Position numbers and translations under genes: made by a program
Source of the DNA: Climacteris rufus
Taxonomy: Eukaryota > Chordata > Aves > Passeriformes > Climacteridae
DNA length: 64,000 nt
Assembly: GCA_013398175.1 (NCBI GenBank)
Contig: VZRZ01001923.1
Location: forward strand, 778,053 to 842,052
Direction of reading: 5' to 3'
Notes under the pieces: model-generated
Databases searched by the model: none
Seen by the model: the letters and a program-made list of their open reading frames with translations, nothing else
What the model was told of the DNA's origin: nothing
In this document: positions 53,004 to 64,000 of the stretch, in pieces
Position numbering within the stretch: position 1 is the first letter of the stretch
Layout of the letters: the number at the start of each line of letters is the position of its first letter

Positions 53004-53395
53004 AATGGAAAGGCTGAGAGAATTGGGATTGTTCAGCCTGGAGAAGAGGAGGCTCTGGGGTGACCTTATTGCAGCCTTCCAGTACTTGAAGGGAGCCTAC
53101 AAAACAATCTGAAGAAGGACTTTTTACAAGGGCATGTAGTGACAGGACAAGGGGCAACAGCCTCAAACTCAAAGAGAATAGGTTTAGTTATTAGAAAGAA
53201 ATTCTTTCCTGTGAGGCCTTGGCATAGGTTGCACTGAGAAGCTGTGGCTGTCCCATCCCTGGAAGTGTTCAAGGCCAGGTTGGATGGGGCTTGGAGCAAC
53301 CTGGTCTGGTGAAAGGTATCCCTTCCATGGCAGGAGGTTGGAATGAGGTGATCTCTAAGATCCCTTCCAACCCAAACAAATCTGTGATTCTATGA
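53004..53395 (+). mobile_element. CR1 LINE 3' fragment
   Basis: Forward CR1: GAAAGGCTGAGAGAATTGGG, TTCAGCCTGGAGAAGAGGAG, TTACAAGGGCATGTAGTGAC, GGTTGGATGGGGCTTGGAGC and a tail TCTGTGATTCTATGA. Plus strand and about 390 bases. It shares most of its length with the copy at 48703-49172. Confidence 0.93.
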
Positions 53396-56300
53396 CAGGG
53401 TGGCCAATGCAGCAAACCCTTGCCTTGTGCCTCTCACCTTTGGTGTCAGAGGATATAAAGTCATCAGAGACATTTTCCCAGCCCATGTTTTGCATTCTGG
53501 CCAGTTTCCCAGGATACATATTTTCCATCTGCACAGGGAGAGTGTTTTACAAAACAAAGTCATTCTAGACTGCTTAAAGAGACCCAGACTTTCCAAAGCC
53601 TCTAATCTCTGGTAAAGCAACAACCACCATGAACAGTTCAAATGTCCAAACACTGTTATAAAAGCAGACAAGCAGTTGCTCAGTGAAGGGAGTTTCCACA
53701 CTCGTGGTTAAACTTGGAGATCTGTAACTATGGGGCACTTACTGTGCCTGCCTAAGTGCAAATGTTAACTACAAAGTTCAATGCCAAAAAGCCTCTTCCC
53801 TTTTCCTCCTCTCCACTCCTGCCAGACACGTGTTTTTATGGCAGTGGAAATTACACATGCAGCGGGAAAGGAGAATAAATAACCCGCCAAGTCATCTGAG
53901 GACATGTGCAAGCACCAGCACATCCTCACCCACTCAGCAGCCTCTAACACCACCTCACCTGCCCCCTGAGCTTACCTGATCCTGCCCTTCCTGGCCATAG
54001 ATCCCCCCTTTCCCCTCCCATTCTGTACTCCAGGGGGTTATGTCAGGTAAATCCTTGCAGTGGCAGTGTAATTACAGCTAGAAAACAACAGGCAGAGCTG
54101 CAGGATGAAGTGCTGTGTTTGGAACTATTTGATTTGAGTAGTTAAAGCTCATCAGGTCTCACCTACTGGAAATCAATCTCAATGTCACCCCACTATCAAC
54201 TGCTGCTGTAACATCGGCATGAGAAAGGTCATCCAGGTACCCCTCACACATGACAATTCCTAGTGTTACACTCCTGTAGGCAGCAATGGCATTTTTCTTT
54301 GAAAGAAATGAAGATATTCAAAAAAGCAATGTAAAAAAACTTAAATCAATAATGTCAATAGGTTAAAACTTAATGAAGCCTTTTTTAAATTAGTATCAGG
54401 AACAGTATACACATTATCCTCCCTTGGGAGCACTGCAAGCAAGCTCCCCTTGCACTGAGTGACACACAAGCACAAAGCAGAGACCAACCACCGACCTTAC
54501 TGGACTCCAAAACACAAAACAGGGGATTAAGAGACCCCTCACCTCCAGCAAGCATTGCAGCATTGAACAACAATCTCAGATGATGCTAAATGCTCATCCA
54601 GCCCATGCCCTAACGATGAGCAGTAGTGGGTGTTTTAGGAAAAGAACACATAAATCAGATCAAGTAAACGAATTCACACCCCCACCCCCTCCAGCCATCA
54701 GTATGTAGGTGTTCTCTCAATATTTACCTAACAGTGGGCTTCCTCACATCTAGTGAATGTAAACTGAGGCTAAACCAAGATGTTTATTTCCCTGGCTGGA
54801 AAAACACGTAAGCTATGACAAAAATCCCTTACTAAGGTTTTGCATCTTTTAACAAGGAGTTTTATCACCATAATCCTGTGGATGTTCAAAACCATGGGAA
54901 GCCTTGCTAATTAAAACATTACAAACACAACACAGCATTGAAGAAGAAGCTGACAGCCTGACCCTAAAAAGGTAAAAGGATTTAAAGCTACAACCCAAAG
55001 CGGTATTTCCATTGCTGACTGTTCTGCTTCTCATGTATTAGTGCTGCATAATGAAAGCCTTGTCTCTCCTGTTACAAAGCTTTTTCTTCAGCTCCCCTCA
55101 AAAGTAAGTTGGGTGCACAAATCGGCCAGCTGGGAAGCAGCCACATCCACAAAGATCATGTTACCCACACAGGGCTTCTCTCCCACTTCATGCCCCTTCT
55201 GCTGCTTTTGACAGTCTGTGCATGATCTGGTCTCTGCAGCCTGGTTCCAGTCCCAGGAGAGGCTCCTTGCAAAGCCAACATGTGGCACATCAAACACAGG
55301 CTGGGACTTATGTTTGATGCAGCTGCCGTTTTGCCCTCTGAAACTGGATGACGTTTTGTATGAAGATCAGAGAAAGAGCCAGCTAAAGCTGGCAGAACCA
55401 CACTGTCTGTTAGGACTTCACACAAAAAAATAAATTAATGGGCAGCTCATCTTTTAAGATGCCAACCTGTCAATATTGTCTGAAAGAGTAAGAAGGAAAA
55501 ATGATGTTATGAATCAAAAAAAAATTGTCCCCAGTCTTGAGTATAAAACAGCAGCATCAGCAGTCTTGGAAATGCAAACACATAATTATCCCTGCATCAA
55601 ATCACACAGACCTGTGCACTGGAGGCAAGGTCTCCATTTCTCATCCTTCATCCTTCTCATACTTCAAGTGCTGAAGTAGGGCAGATCCATCTTCCTTGTT
55701 TCCTTGCCAGATCTAGGACTTAAATTCATCTCAGCTCTCAATGATGAACAACATTCGGGGACTGACTCTGAAGGATGATGATTCAGTGTGGCAGCAGTGA
55801 GAGCAGGACCAATGAGGTTCACACAACAATATTGGTGAGATGAAAGTGCTCTGCTATTGCTACAAAAGCCCCAGCCCAGGCTTATTTCTAGAATTACACA
55901 ATGATGCCAGAGCTGTGGTGGTACCAGTAGGTAAGACAGAAAAGCACCTTTTGGGGGGCTCAGTTTTCCTCAGTCTCTTGCATTTGGCCACAGCAGTGCC
56001 AGGGAGGGCTGGACAGCTTTGGAGAGCTGGAGTGACCAGTGTGTGGATTGTGGGAGCTATTCACACAGGAAAGAGGGGAGAGGGCTGCAAAGCAGAGGGT
56101 AGAGCCCAGCGCTGGGGCTGAGGGAGGAATAGCTGCTTTTTATCTGTTTGCATTAGTTCTGTGAGAACATGAGAGAGCAGGAAGAAGGCAGCTTGAGAAA
56201 CTCTAAGACAAGCATTCTGCTGCCTCTTTCAGTCTCCCGAGCAGTTATGAACACCATACACGTTATTTTGCACAGAATTTTAATCATAATTGCCACACAG

Positions 56301-59106
56301 GTTTTCAGATGCACACATAGCAGCTTTTCCACATCTGCTCTTACAAGATTTTTCTTGGAAAAGTTTTTTTCTTTTTCTAGGAAAAGTTGTTTTGAGAGGT
56401 TTGCTCGTGGACGTTGACAGCTCTGCAACGAGGCACCACAGGGTGTTGTGCAAGGCTGAAAAATGTGAATGGAAAAGCCTTTCCATTCATTTCTCTTGTG
56501 AGTAACCACGAACTGAGCAAATGGGAGAGAGAGGGTAACAAAAGATTTCAGCAGACATGAGCAACCACATCAAGCCAGGAGAAAACCAGGCTCTCTGGAA
56601 AAGATCTCCAAGATCAGGATGCCAAGGAGGCTCTGTTTGAAGGCAACATCCACTTCCCTGCATTTCCCTCTTCCTTCTCTTTACAGCCACACCAGAGGGA
56701 AGGAAAGGGAGAGCCCCATTGTTCACCCTGTGCTTGTTTCTCTGTCAAGAGCAAGGAAGGTTTTACCTGAGCTCCATCCTACCATTCCATCTCTGCAAGA
56801 TTTTGCATTCATTTGCAAAACCCTGGGATACATCTGTTTGCCAGAGAAACCAGGCTTGGGCAACAATGGAGGAGAACTGTCTCACCCTCCACAGAGATGA
56901 CTGCAGGAGAGAAAGATTTATTTAAAAATTGAAAGAGGCATTTGAGGGACACAGGAGAAACCTGAGCACTGAACTGAGGCCATCAGAGCCCCACACTGGC
57001 CCTGTGGCTGGAAGGCCACCTCAAGCCCCACTGTTCCCTGTTCACAATGGAGTGCCCTCCCTTCCATCTCAGATTTACCAGCACTTCAACTGCACCATAA
57101 CCCACTCCTGTCACACTGACCTGTGTAAGAACAGGCAAAAAAACCCCAAAACAAACCCCAAATCCCAAAAATCTTCTTACTGCATGGCTCATTAGAGCCT
57201 TAACAAACTGATTCCTCTCCCTCCTCCCCTCACAATTACAATCATTACTATGTCCTTGTGCTTAGGCAAGTGAATTTCCATTGTAAAACCTCCTGTTAGT
57301 CCTTCCCACTTACTAAATCAAGAGAAAAAATGTCGAGACGAGATTTACTAGGGAAGTAAACCATTTAAATGCATTATTCATTAAAAACAGGAAAATAAAA
57401 CTAACAAAGCAACTTTGATCTTTTCCATGATTAATTCATGCGCCAGAAACCCTCTGATTAGAAAGATCTCAAACTATGCTGGCTACAGAGCAGAAGTAGC
57501 AGCAACAGAGTGACAGCATTTGTAAGTCAAAGCTCCCATCACTTGTGCAAAACCCTTGAGCGGAGCAGAATTGGCAGCAGGGAGATCCTGAAGCCTCCCT
57601 GCTCCCGACGCCTCGGGGCTCCTGCGTGTCACAACCACCAGCAGCTCACACGCTCGTGGGTGGTTCCACAGCAGGGATCACAACACGCTGTTAGGAGGCC
57701 CTGCCCACACAGGGAAGCACGAGATCAAAGCCAAACCTATTTTTAACCAGATGCAGTTTAAAGCTATTTTTAAAGTGGATGCTCTGGGGACATCCTCTTT
57801 TTGAGCCATGGGGGCAGCTTCAGAAGTCGGCCTCTTTGGTATTAAAACAAGAGTGTCCACACAAGGTTTGGCAATCAACTACATCTGCTGAAAATTCACA
57901 CCTTTATGTTCAGGCACTGCAATTTTCTAGAGACACAGGTTTAACATCAGCCTCAAAGGAGGAGGAGCAGGAAAGTAACAAGAGGCAGAACACACAGAGA
58001 AACCAGGATGAACAGAGAACCAGCTGAAATGGGAGCATCAAGTGGCTTGTGTCCAGAGGGTCCCAAAGATTTGCAGCATTTTCACAAACAGCAACCACGT
58101 TCCTCAGCACAGCGGCCATCCTTAGGATGAAACCAGGGGCACTGCACCTCTCCACGAGAAAGCAAACTGTAACCCAAAGCACAACTGGAATCTAGTCAGG
58201 GACAAATAAATGAGGCAGCTAATTAAACAGGACAAGTTGAACACTCCCCCTTTTCTGCTCTCAGGGCCTCTGACCGCTGTCGTGCAACGCCTCAGCTCCT
58301 CCCCAGGCCCTGGAGGTGCTCTGGCCTCGGGCTCAGCATGCAGGATGACCAACACCTGAATCACCACCTGCAACACCTGCATCCTCCTGGTGGACTGCAA
58401 ACCCCACAGCTGCAAGTGGCCCAGCAGCACACTCAGCTCTGCTTGCACAGCTAACCCAGGAACTTTTGAGATGTGGCAGCTTGCTAATGAGTTTTCTAAT
58501 TGCAACAGCCTTAAAAAGCAGGGTGTTTACCATGTTGCTCTCCCACGCAGGTTCCCACACACCATGGGCTGAGTAAGACACTGCTGCAGCAAAGCATCTG
58601 TCAAGAAAAATAAATTCAGCCTCTTGTATTCCCAACTCAGTGGGAAGAGATCTGCCAAAAAGCAGCACCTCTTTGCATCAACACAGTCCCCCACTTCGGC
58701 AAGGCAGCAAGGAAATACTCAGTGCTCAGGCTGGGGATCACACAGTCCACCCTAAAACTCCTCTGCAGACGGCATGGACCATGACTGCCCTGTCACACAC
58801 CACACCCCTCCCAGTGCCAGCAGATTATTCTTATTTCCCACAGGGATTTCCCAAGGGCTGCAGGCCAGGAGCAGCATGTTCAGGAAACACAGCTGTCCCC
58901 AACAACTTCCCAGCAGTTAACACAGCCAGACCTGGCCTACTCCCCTTCCCCATCTCCTCCCAAATGTGGTTGTCACCCTGCAACACATATTTCTCATTTC
59001 TGAAATATGACTCTGGGATTTCAAAAGCAAATGTCCCGAATCCAAACAGCTACAGGTTTAAAAACACTGGCTGCCACATGGACAAAGTGTTGCTTGCCTT
59101 GGCTCA

Positions 59107-59285
59107 GGATCACAGAATCATCAAGGTTGGAAAAGATCTCCAAGATCATCGAGTCCAACCTTTGATTGACCATCATGTTGTCAACTAAACCATGGCACGG
59201 AGTGCCTCATCCAGTCATTTCTTAAACACTTCCAAGGGTGGCAACTCTACCACCTCCCTGGGCAGTCTGGTTTCAGCAGCCCCAT
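59107..59285 (-). mobile_element. CR1 LINE 3' fragment
   Basis: Begins GATCACAGAATCATCAAGGT, then GGAAAAGATCTCCAAGATCA and TCGAGTCCAACCTTTGATTG, a CR1 subtype with a different central part (CTAAACCATGGCACGGAGTG). Minus orientation, about 180 bases. Confidence 0.88.
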
Positions 59286-62200
59286 AATGGCCACCAGTGA
59301 CACCCACCAATTTCATGGTCCCAAACAGGTGGCCCTTTCCAGCAGGTGTAAGAGCAGCAGCAGTAAGCACATACCCTGCCTCCCCATGGGCTCTCCCATC
59401 TCACTCCTTTCAATTAACAAGCAGAGGTGGGTGAGCAGGAAGAAAGTCACTTTCTCCAACAGCTTGTGACACACCTAAAACCTGTACCTCTCTTCATCCT
59501 TTTTCCCAGCCCTTCAATGGGGAAGGAACACTCAGGGAGGGAATTTGTTTAGGCTCAAATGACAGGAGATGAAAGCCAGCCTGTGGTTTGATGGTCACAA
59601 CAGCCCTTGCACAGGTTTAAGCAGTTCTCCCCCCACACAGCTCCCTGCCTTCCTTCCAGCACTCCCTGCAGTCATTTTCCAGCCAGATCTGTCCCACCAC
59701 ACAGGACACAGGGTGCCTCTATGGGCAAGATGTGCCATGGCCCTCATGTGCAAGTTGCCATCAGCCCTCCTGGATGCAACACTGGAGCCTTTCTCTGAAG
59801 GACTTGTTTTTCCCACTTTGCCTCACATTCACAAGTGAAATACAGAAACAGAGACAATGCAGGTAAAAATAGCACTAGACTGAGGCCCTGGATTCCTCAC
59901 CCACCACCTAAGTACTCTGAGCTGGGCAGGCTGGAGAAGAAACACCTTTCTGCCTTCATCCTTGCTGAGCTGAAAGTGTGATCTGCAAGTTTGGATTGTG
60001 AACATACACAAAGGACAAATTTTAGACACAAAAATTCAGCATTGCCTGGCTTTTGAGAGTCTGATTTTCTAGTGACATCCTTCAAATCAAAAGGTTTCTG
60101 GCTTTAAGGCAATTTCCTACACTTTATAAACAAAGAAAGCGATCATTGGCAGAAAGTTCATCTGCTGGAACTGGGGCAGCCTCCCCAGTCCTGGCTCACC
60201 AGCATGGCTGTGGTTTCAAGCACACAGCTCCAGGGAGAGAAGAGAGCACTGACAGGGGAACATGGACTAACAGGGGAACACACACTTGCTAGGAAAGGAC
60301 TCTGCTGTACAGATCAGTACCAGCGACACAGACACATGAGCCCAACAAGTCTGACAGCTAGACGGCAGAAAAGAGCTGAGATTCTGGGATTAAAAAGAGT
60401 CCCAGACTCTAGCAAGAAACGGGCTTTGATGGGCACAGCTATGCTGTCACTGCAGCCTTTCCTTGTCCTCTGCAGCTCCTCTGTAGTCCATTTGCTCATA
60501 TTCTCCTCCACCCACCTTCTTTAACCTTTTGGGCTTCTTTAAGCTGCTTTTTCCTTACAGCTCCTGCCCGTAGTCATCCATCACCACTCTCCAGATCAGT
60601 CTCCTACTTCCTTCTCTCTCCTTATATTCCTTATCTCTGTCCTTCTTCCAGACCCTTATGGCTCTATTTCTTCTGAAAGCAACTTTTCCCAGTGTTTGCA
60701 CCATTCACCGTCCTTGTCCCTTCTCCCAGCAGATGGGGCAAGGAGAGCAGGACACCTGCTCAGCCAGACCTCCTGCCTTCCTCCCTGCTCTGCACCACCA
60801 CTGGGGTTCCCCCTCCAGTCCCAGTGCAGCACCCAGGGCGGTGCTGAGCTCAGAGAGTTCTGGCCCAAAACCCACAGCCCTGCTCCAGTTTCCCATCCAG
60901 CCAGATGGTGCAGAACTGGCCCCACTCAAGGCAGCCCCAGGGAAACCCAAGAGCATCTTTTTCAGACAGACATTTGCCCTCAATTATGAAACTGCCTCAT
61001 TCCTTTATCTGCAGCTACCAGCATTGCTAGCAGTGCCAGGAGGAGCAGACACTGAGGTGAGAACCTGCTCAGTGTGGGTGGTGTCCACAGCACTCCAAGC
61101 CATGCTGATGTCATGCAGTTTATCCCAGATCACAAATGAGTAGACTTTCCCCAAAGACAGCAGAAGGCAGACAAGGACAGCAAAAGCTTTCATCCCTCCC
61201 TCTCTTGCCTCTGCCAAGCTTAAGGTCACTCTGGTCAAACAACATCAGGATCTCTTAGCTCAAAGTTCTATTTTGATTCAGCGTTTCATTCTGGAAAACA
61301 ACAGAATCATTGCTGCTGAAGCACTCCAGGAAACAAAAACAGTTGGCACTGAAGAGCAGGAAACTCCTTATTTTATGCTGGGCATACTCTGGAACAACCT
61401 AAAACAGGGGTGTACCAATGGCAAGTGTGAGTATTCACCTCCAAAAGCACCACTATGAGATGATCCCTGCTTCCTACAGCCCTGTGCCAACTCACCTGGG
61501 GTTGAACACCCTGTTCTGCCCTTGGCTGCTTGGGAGATCTTGCCCCCCTTCCAGTGAGGTGCAGAACTCAAGTGCACAACACCCCCAACATGCAGCAGCC
61601 TGATGCTGCTGGTCCTCTGTCTGCACAGCCAGAGGGAACCTTGAGTCTCCCCACAAGGATTAACGATGCCTGAACAGCTCCCAGGTGAACTGAGGTAATT
61701 AAACACTGTGGCACCACAGCACCTTGTTCCCCCCCAGGTGACAAGGGCTTCTGGACGCCGGACAGACTGGGCTGCCAGGCACCCAGACACAAGGAAAACC
61801 CTTGACCCTGGTGGTACCACTTAAATTAGGAGTCTTCCAGCAGCCAGAGTTGAAAGACTTGGATATTAAATGGGACACAGCCTAATTTTACAGTTGGTGG
61901 AGGCGAGGTTATATATCTATTTATACATATCTATAAATGCACAGCATGGTTTTGTTGGTAGTTTTTTTCTCCAGTTTCTGGTACAAATTTACAGAGTGAC
62001 TCTTGGTGAAGTGCAGGGGTTTTGGACAGCCATTTACCTGTTTCATCAGTCAGGTACCTCACAAACTGTGGTCTAGAGAAATTCAGGCACAGCCATGGGG
62101 TTCTAGTATACGGGGTAACCCCCTTCATCCCACTCCAGGGTATCATCCAGGTGCTCTTGACCACAGTGGGTCCTGAGAGAGATGAAACAGCATCAGGGTG

Positions 62201-63160
62201 CAGCCATCAGGGCTCTGCCATCATCCCTGGATCCCAGTACTGACCTCCCATAGCTTCATCTCCTTCCATCCCACGTTCACCATCCAGCTCCACAAAGAGC
62301 AGCTCCAGCACAGCCCTGTCCTCCGAGGCCAAGCAGATTTAAGCTTCTCTGGGAACTACCATCACCTCTTCCAGGAATCACATTAAAATAAAGCAAAAAG
62401 CCTCTGTTCCTCATTACAGCCAGGCACACTGAAATCCCAGGGCTGACTGCAAGCTTGCATATTTATCTCTAGGCTTCAGAGCCCAGACAAAACACAGCCC
62501 ACTGAGGAAGTGGAGTTAACCCTGATACTGCTGTTTGTTGCATTTTTACAGTGCCTGGATATCCAAGCAGTTGGCAGATCTCGGCAGGTCACGAATTACT
62601 GACAAAAACCTCGTGGCATTAGACACACTGCAATAGCTGTGGGGCTCATATGGATAGTTTTCCAAGAAATACAAGTGATCATATGGCTATGTAGCAGGCT
62701 GGGGTGCTGTTCACCTCCTGGCTCTGCATTAAGAGTCTCTCCACAAACACCAAGCAAATCACTTTATTCCCCAGGGCCTGGCTCTTCCTACTACCTGGAA
62801 TAAACACCTTTGTTTGTTTGCTTTCCTGTTGACATCCTTTTTTCCCTGTGAAAATTCAGAATTTACCAAACTTGCCTTGTCTTTTTTTTTTTCTTATGGA
62901 GGAGAGGCATGTGTGAGATTCCAGGAGTGCCAAGGTAAAACAACACTTGGGTTCTTTCTGTAATATTTACATGTGAAGTGCAGTATGCACATTTTGGAAG
63001 TTTCACTTTGACAAAGAAAAAACTCACGAGGTTTCAGGACAAGGACAGATGTGCTCTTGCTCCCGTTGGCTTGGCTGATAAAACTCTGTTGGAGTTTGCA
63101 GAGTGTGACCTCCACGAGTGCAGTACCTGCTCAGGACTTCACAATCTGTCTCTGGAAACC

Positions 63161-63209
63161 TTTTATTTTTTAACCTGACTGACATTTTATTTTTTTGACC
63201 TGACTGACA
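63161..63209. repeat. 24/25-base tandem duplication
   Basis: Two adjacent copies of a unit that starts TTTTATTTTTT and ends ACCTGACTGACA. The copies differ by one T in the T run and by A versus G before ACCTG. A recent small duplication. Confidence 0.88.
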
Positions 63210-64000
63210 TCTTCCAGCAAAGCTGGGGATCCACTGAAGTTCCCCTGCCTGCCACAGCATCTGTGGATTACATTCCTGGTCCCTGCAAAGGCTCCATCTT
63301 CTCCAGGGCACACTTAAGGTGTATTTTTTCCCCATGGGACTCAACATCATTCTGACCTATCTCCATCTGAAAATGCAGAGCTAGACCAACCTGGGGTTTC
63401 CTGCATCTGGAAACCCCTTGCCTGCAGCACACAGGTGTGTCAAGTGTAAAGCACTGGAAAAAGTGTAGACATTGGGAAAAAATACAAAGGTCTATAAAAA
63501 CATATCTCCTGCTGCTCTCTGCCACACAGGACTTTGGGCTAGACATTAATGACTTCCATGATCTCATACTGTGAAACAAAGATAGAAAAACTTGCTTTAT
63601 CTTATTCTGCACTGCTATGGGACTGTATAGACCAGGAGGTTATCTAGGTGGTGTCTACTACATGCTTAAAAACCCTGCTTGAACCAGTAAACCAAAACAG
63701 AAGAGTGGCCCAACGAGCCAGGGGATGAGAACAGGCCATTTTTCATTCCTGGTTCCTGGTTTCCAGTATTTATTCCCTTACCTATAAAAAATGGGCTGAA
63801 AACAGTCATTACTGCAGTTTATAGGGGAGTGGTAAACATCTTTTTTTCTCCCTCTTGTGCAAGAGCCTGATAACACATCTGTCAATAGAAGTTTTATGGG
63901 GCTGTGGAGATACACTGTAGTGCAAAGCAAGGATCTTGTTAGCACAATACCTGTGTACCACTTGAGACTTTAGGGCTGCAGATCTTTAGTGGTACCTGTC

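Larger units (their letters stand above)
1..64000 (-). other. PRKCH: PRKCH gene body (partial): protein kinase C eta
   Basis: The whole window appears to lie inside one minus-strand gene. Ten exons join in frame to give a protein with pseudosubstrate, tandem C1 domains and an AGC-type kinase domain. The assignment to the eta isoform, not epsilon, rests on peptides such as QEMLYGP, WWAMGVLLYEMLCGHAPFE and MRRRVHQVNGHK, which match mammalian PKC eta as I remember it. PKC eta is a calcium-independent, diacylglycerol- and phorbol-ester-activated serine/threonine kinase that moves to membranes on activation. The visible part corresponds to about residues 148-560 of a protein of about 683 residues. 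The C2 domain (right of the window) and the C-terminal tail (left of it) are missing because of the window edges, not because of damage. Confidence 0.93.
48611..64000 (-). other. PRKCH: PRKCH upstream intron (partial), more than 15.3 kb
   Basis: Sequence upstream of the pseudosubstrate exon. Its right end is outside the window. It contains CR1 copies at 48703-49172, 49796-50040, 53004-53395 and 59107-59285, a further old repeat-like stretch near 51.2-51.5 kb, a small tandem duplication at 63161-63209 and an exon-like segment at 62038-62172. I searched the minus strand for the end of the C2 domain (a WVDL...GKVFVVITL-like stretch) and did not find it, so the C2 exons probably lie beyond 64000. 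Confidence 0.8.

Noticed and set aside
58640..59188. Plus-strand open frame of 182 codons
   Set aside because: Its end runs antisense through the CR1 copy at 59107-59285, so part of it is repeat; the rest is unrecognised.
48611..64000. Search for the C2-domain exon of PRKCH
   Set aside because: No stretch on the minus strand reads like the C2 end (WVDL, GKVFVVI). It probably lies past the right edge.
1..64000. A novel defence, mobile or biosynthetic system
   Set aside because: Everything recognisable fits a single vertebrate gene with introns and ordinary retrotransposon debris. There is no cluster of unexplained coding sequence.

Overview
The window is a stretch of vertebrate nuclear DNA, most likely from a bird. 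It carries the middle of one gene on the minus strand, the novel-type protein kinase C eta gene (PRKCH). The avian call rests on many CR1 retrotransposon tails of the bird type (ending in ATTCTATGA-like repeats), the compact intron layout and the protein sequence. I cannot name the species. There are no bacterial-type genes, operons, CRISPR arrays or rRNA genes, and I recognise no tRNA. Nearly all long open reading frames between the exons look like chance frames.

Ten PRKCH coding exons can be placed, read from right to left: 48460-48610, 47601-47635, 46525-46613, 44759-44888, 43757-43884, 41588-41731, 40671-40844, 26391-26545, 1066-1204 and 1-113 (cut by the window edge). All visible introns are GT-AG and every junction keeps the reading frame, giving 1258 coding bases. 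In order the exons encode the linker after the C2 domain with the pseudosubstrate, C1A (three exons), C1B (two exons), the V3 hinge with the glycine loop, the N-lobe with the ATP lysine and alpha-C glutamate, the hinge to the YRDLKLDN region, the catalytic and activation loops, and the start of the C-lobe. All zinc-binding and kinase catalytic residues in these parts are intact. The C2 domain exons should lie to the right of 64000; I looked for them and saw none. The C-terminal exons (rest of the C-lobe, turn and hydrophobic motifs) lie to the left of position 1.

Region by region: 1-1.2 kb holds two C-lobe exons. 1.2-26.4 kb is one 25-kb intron with two CR1 pieces and a CpG-rich patch near 13 kb. 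26.4-26.5 kb is a lone exon. 26.5-40.7 kb is a 14-kb intron with three CR1 pieces, a 107-base purine tract and a few short repeats. 40.7-48.6 kb is a dense cluster of seven exons with short introns. 48.6-64 kb is part of a long upstream intron with three clear CR1 copies, one older repeat-like stretch and one exon-like segment near 62.1 kb.

I did not find a new biological system. The points most worth checking are the 35-base frame-shifting exon, the phase-compatible exon-like segment at 62038-62172, the opposed CR1 copies flanking the C1-domain exons, the intronic CpG-rich patch and the long purine tract.
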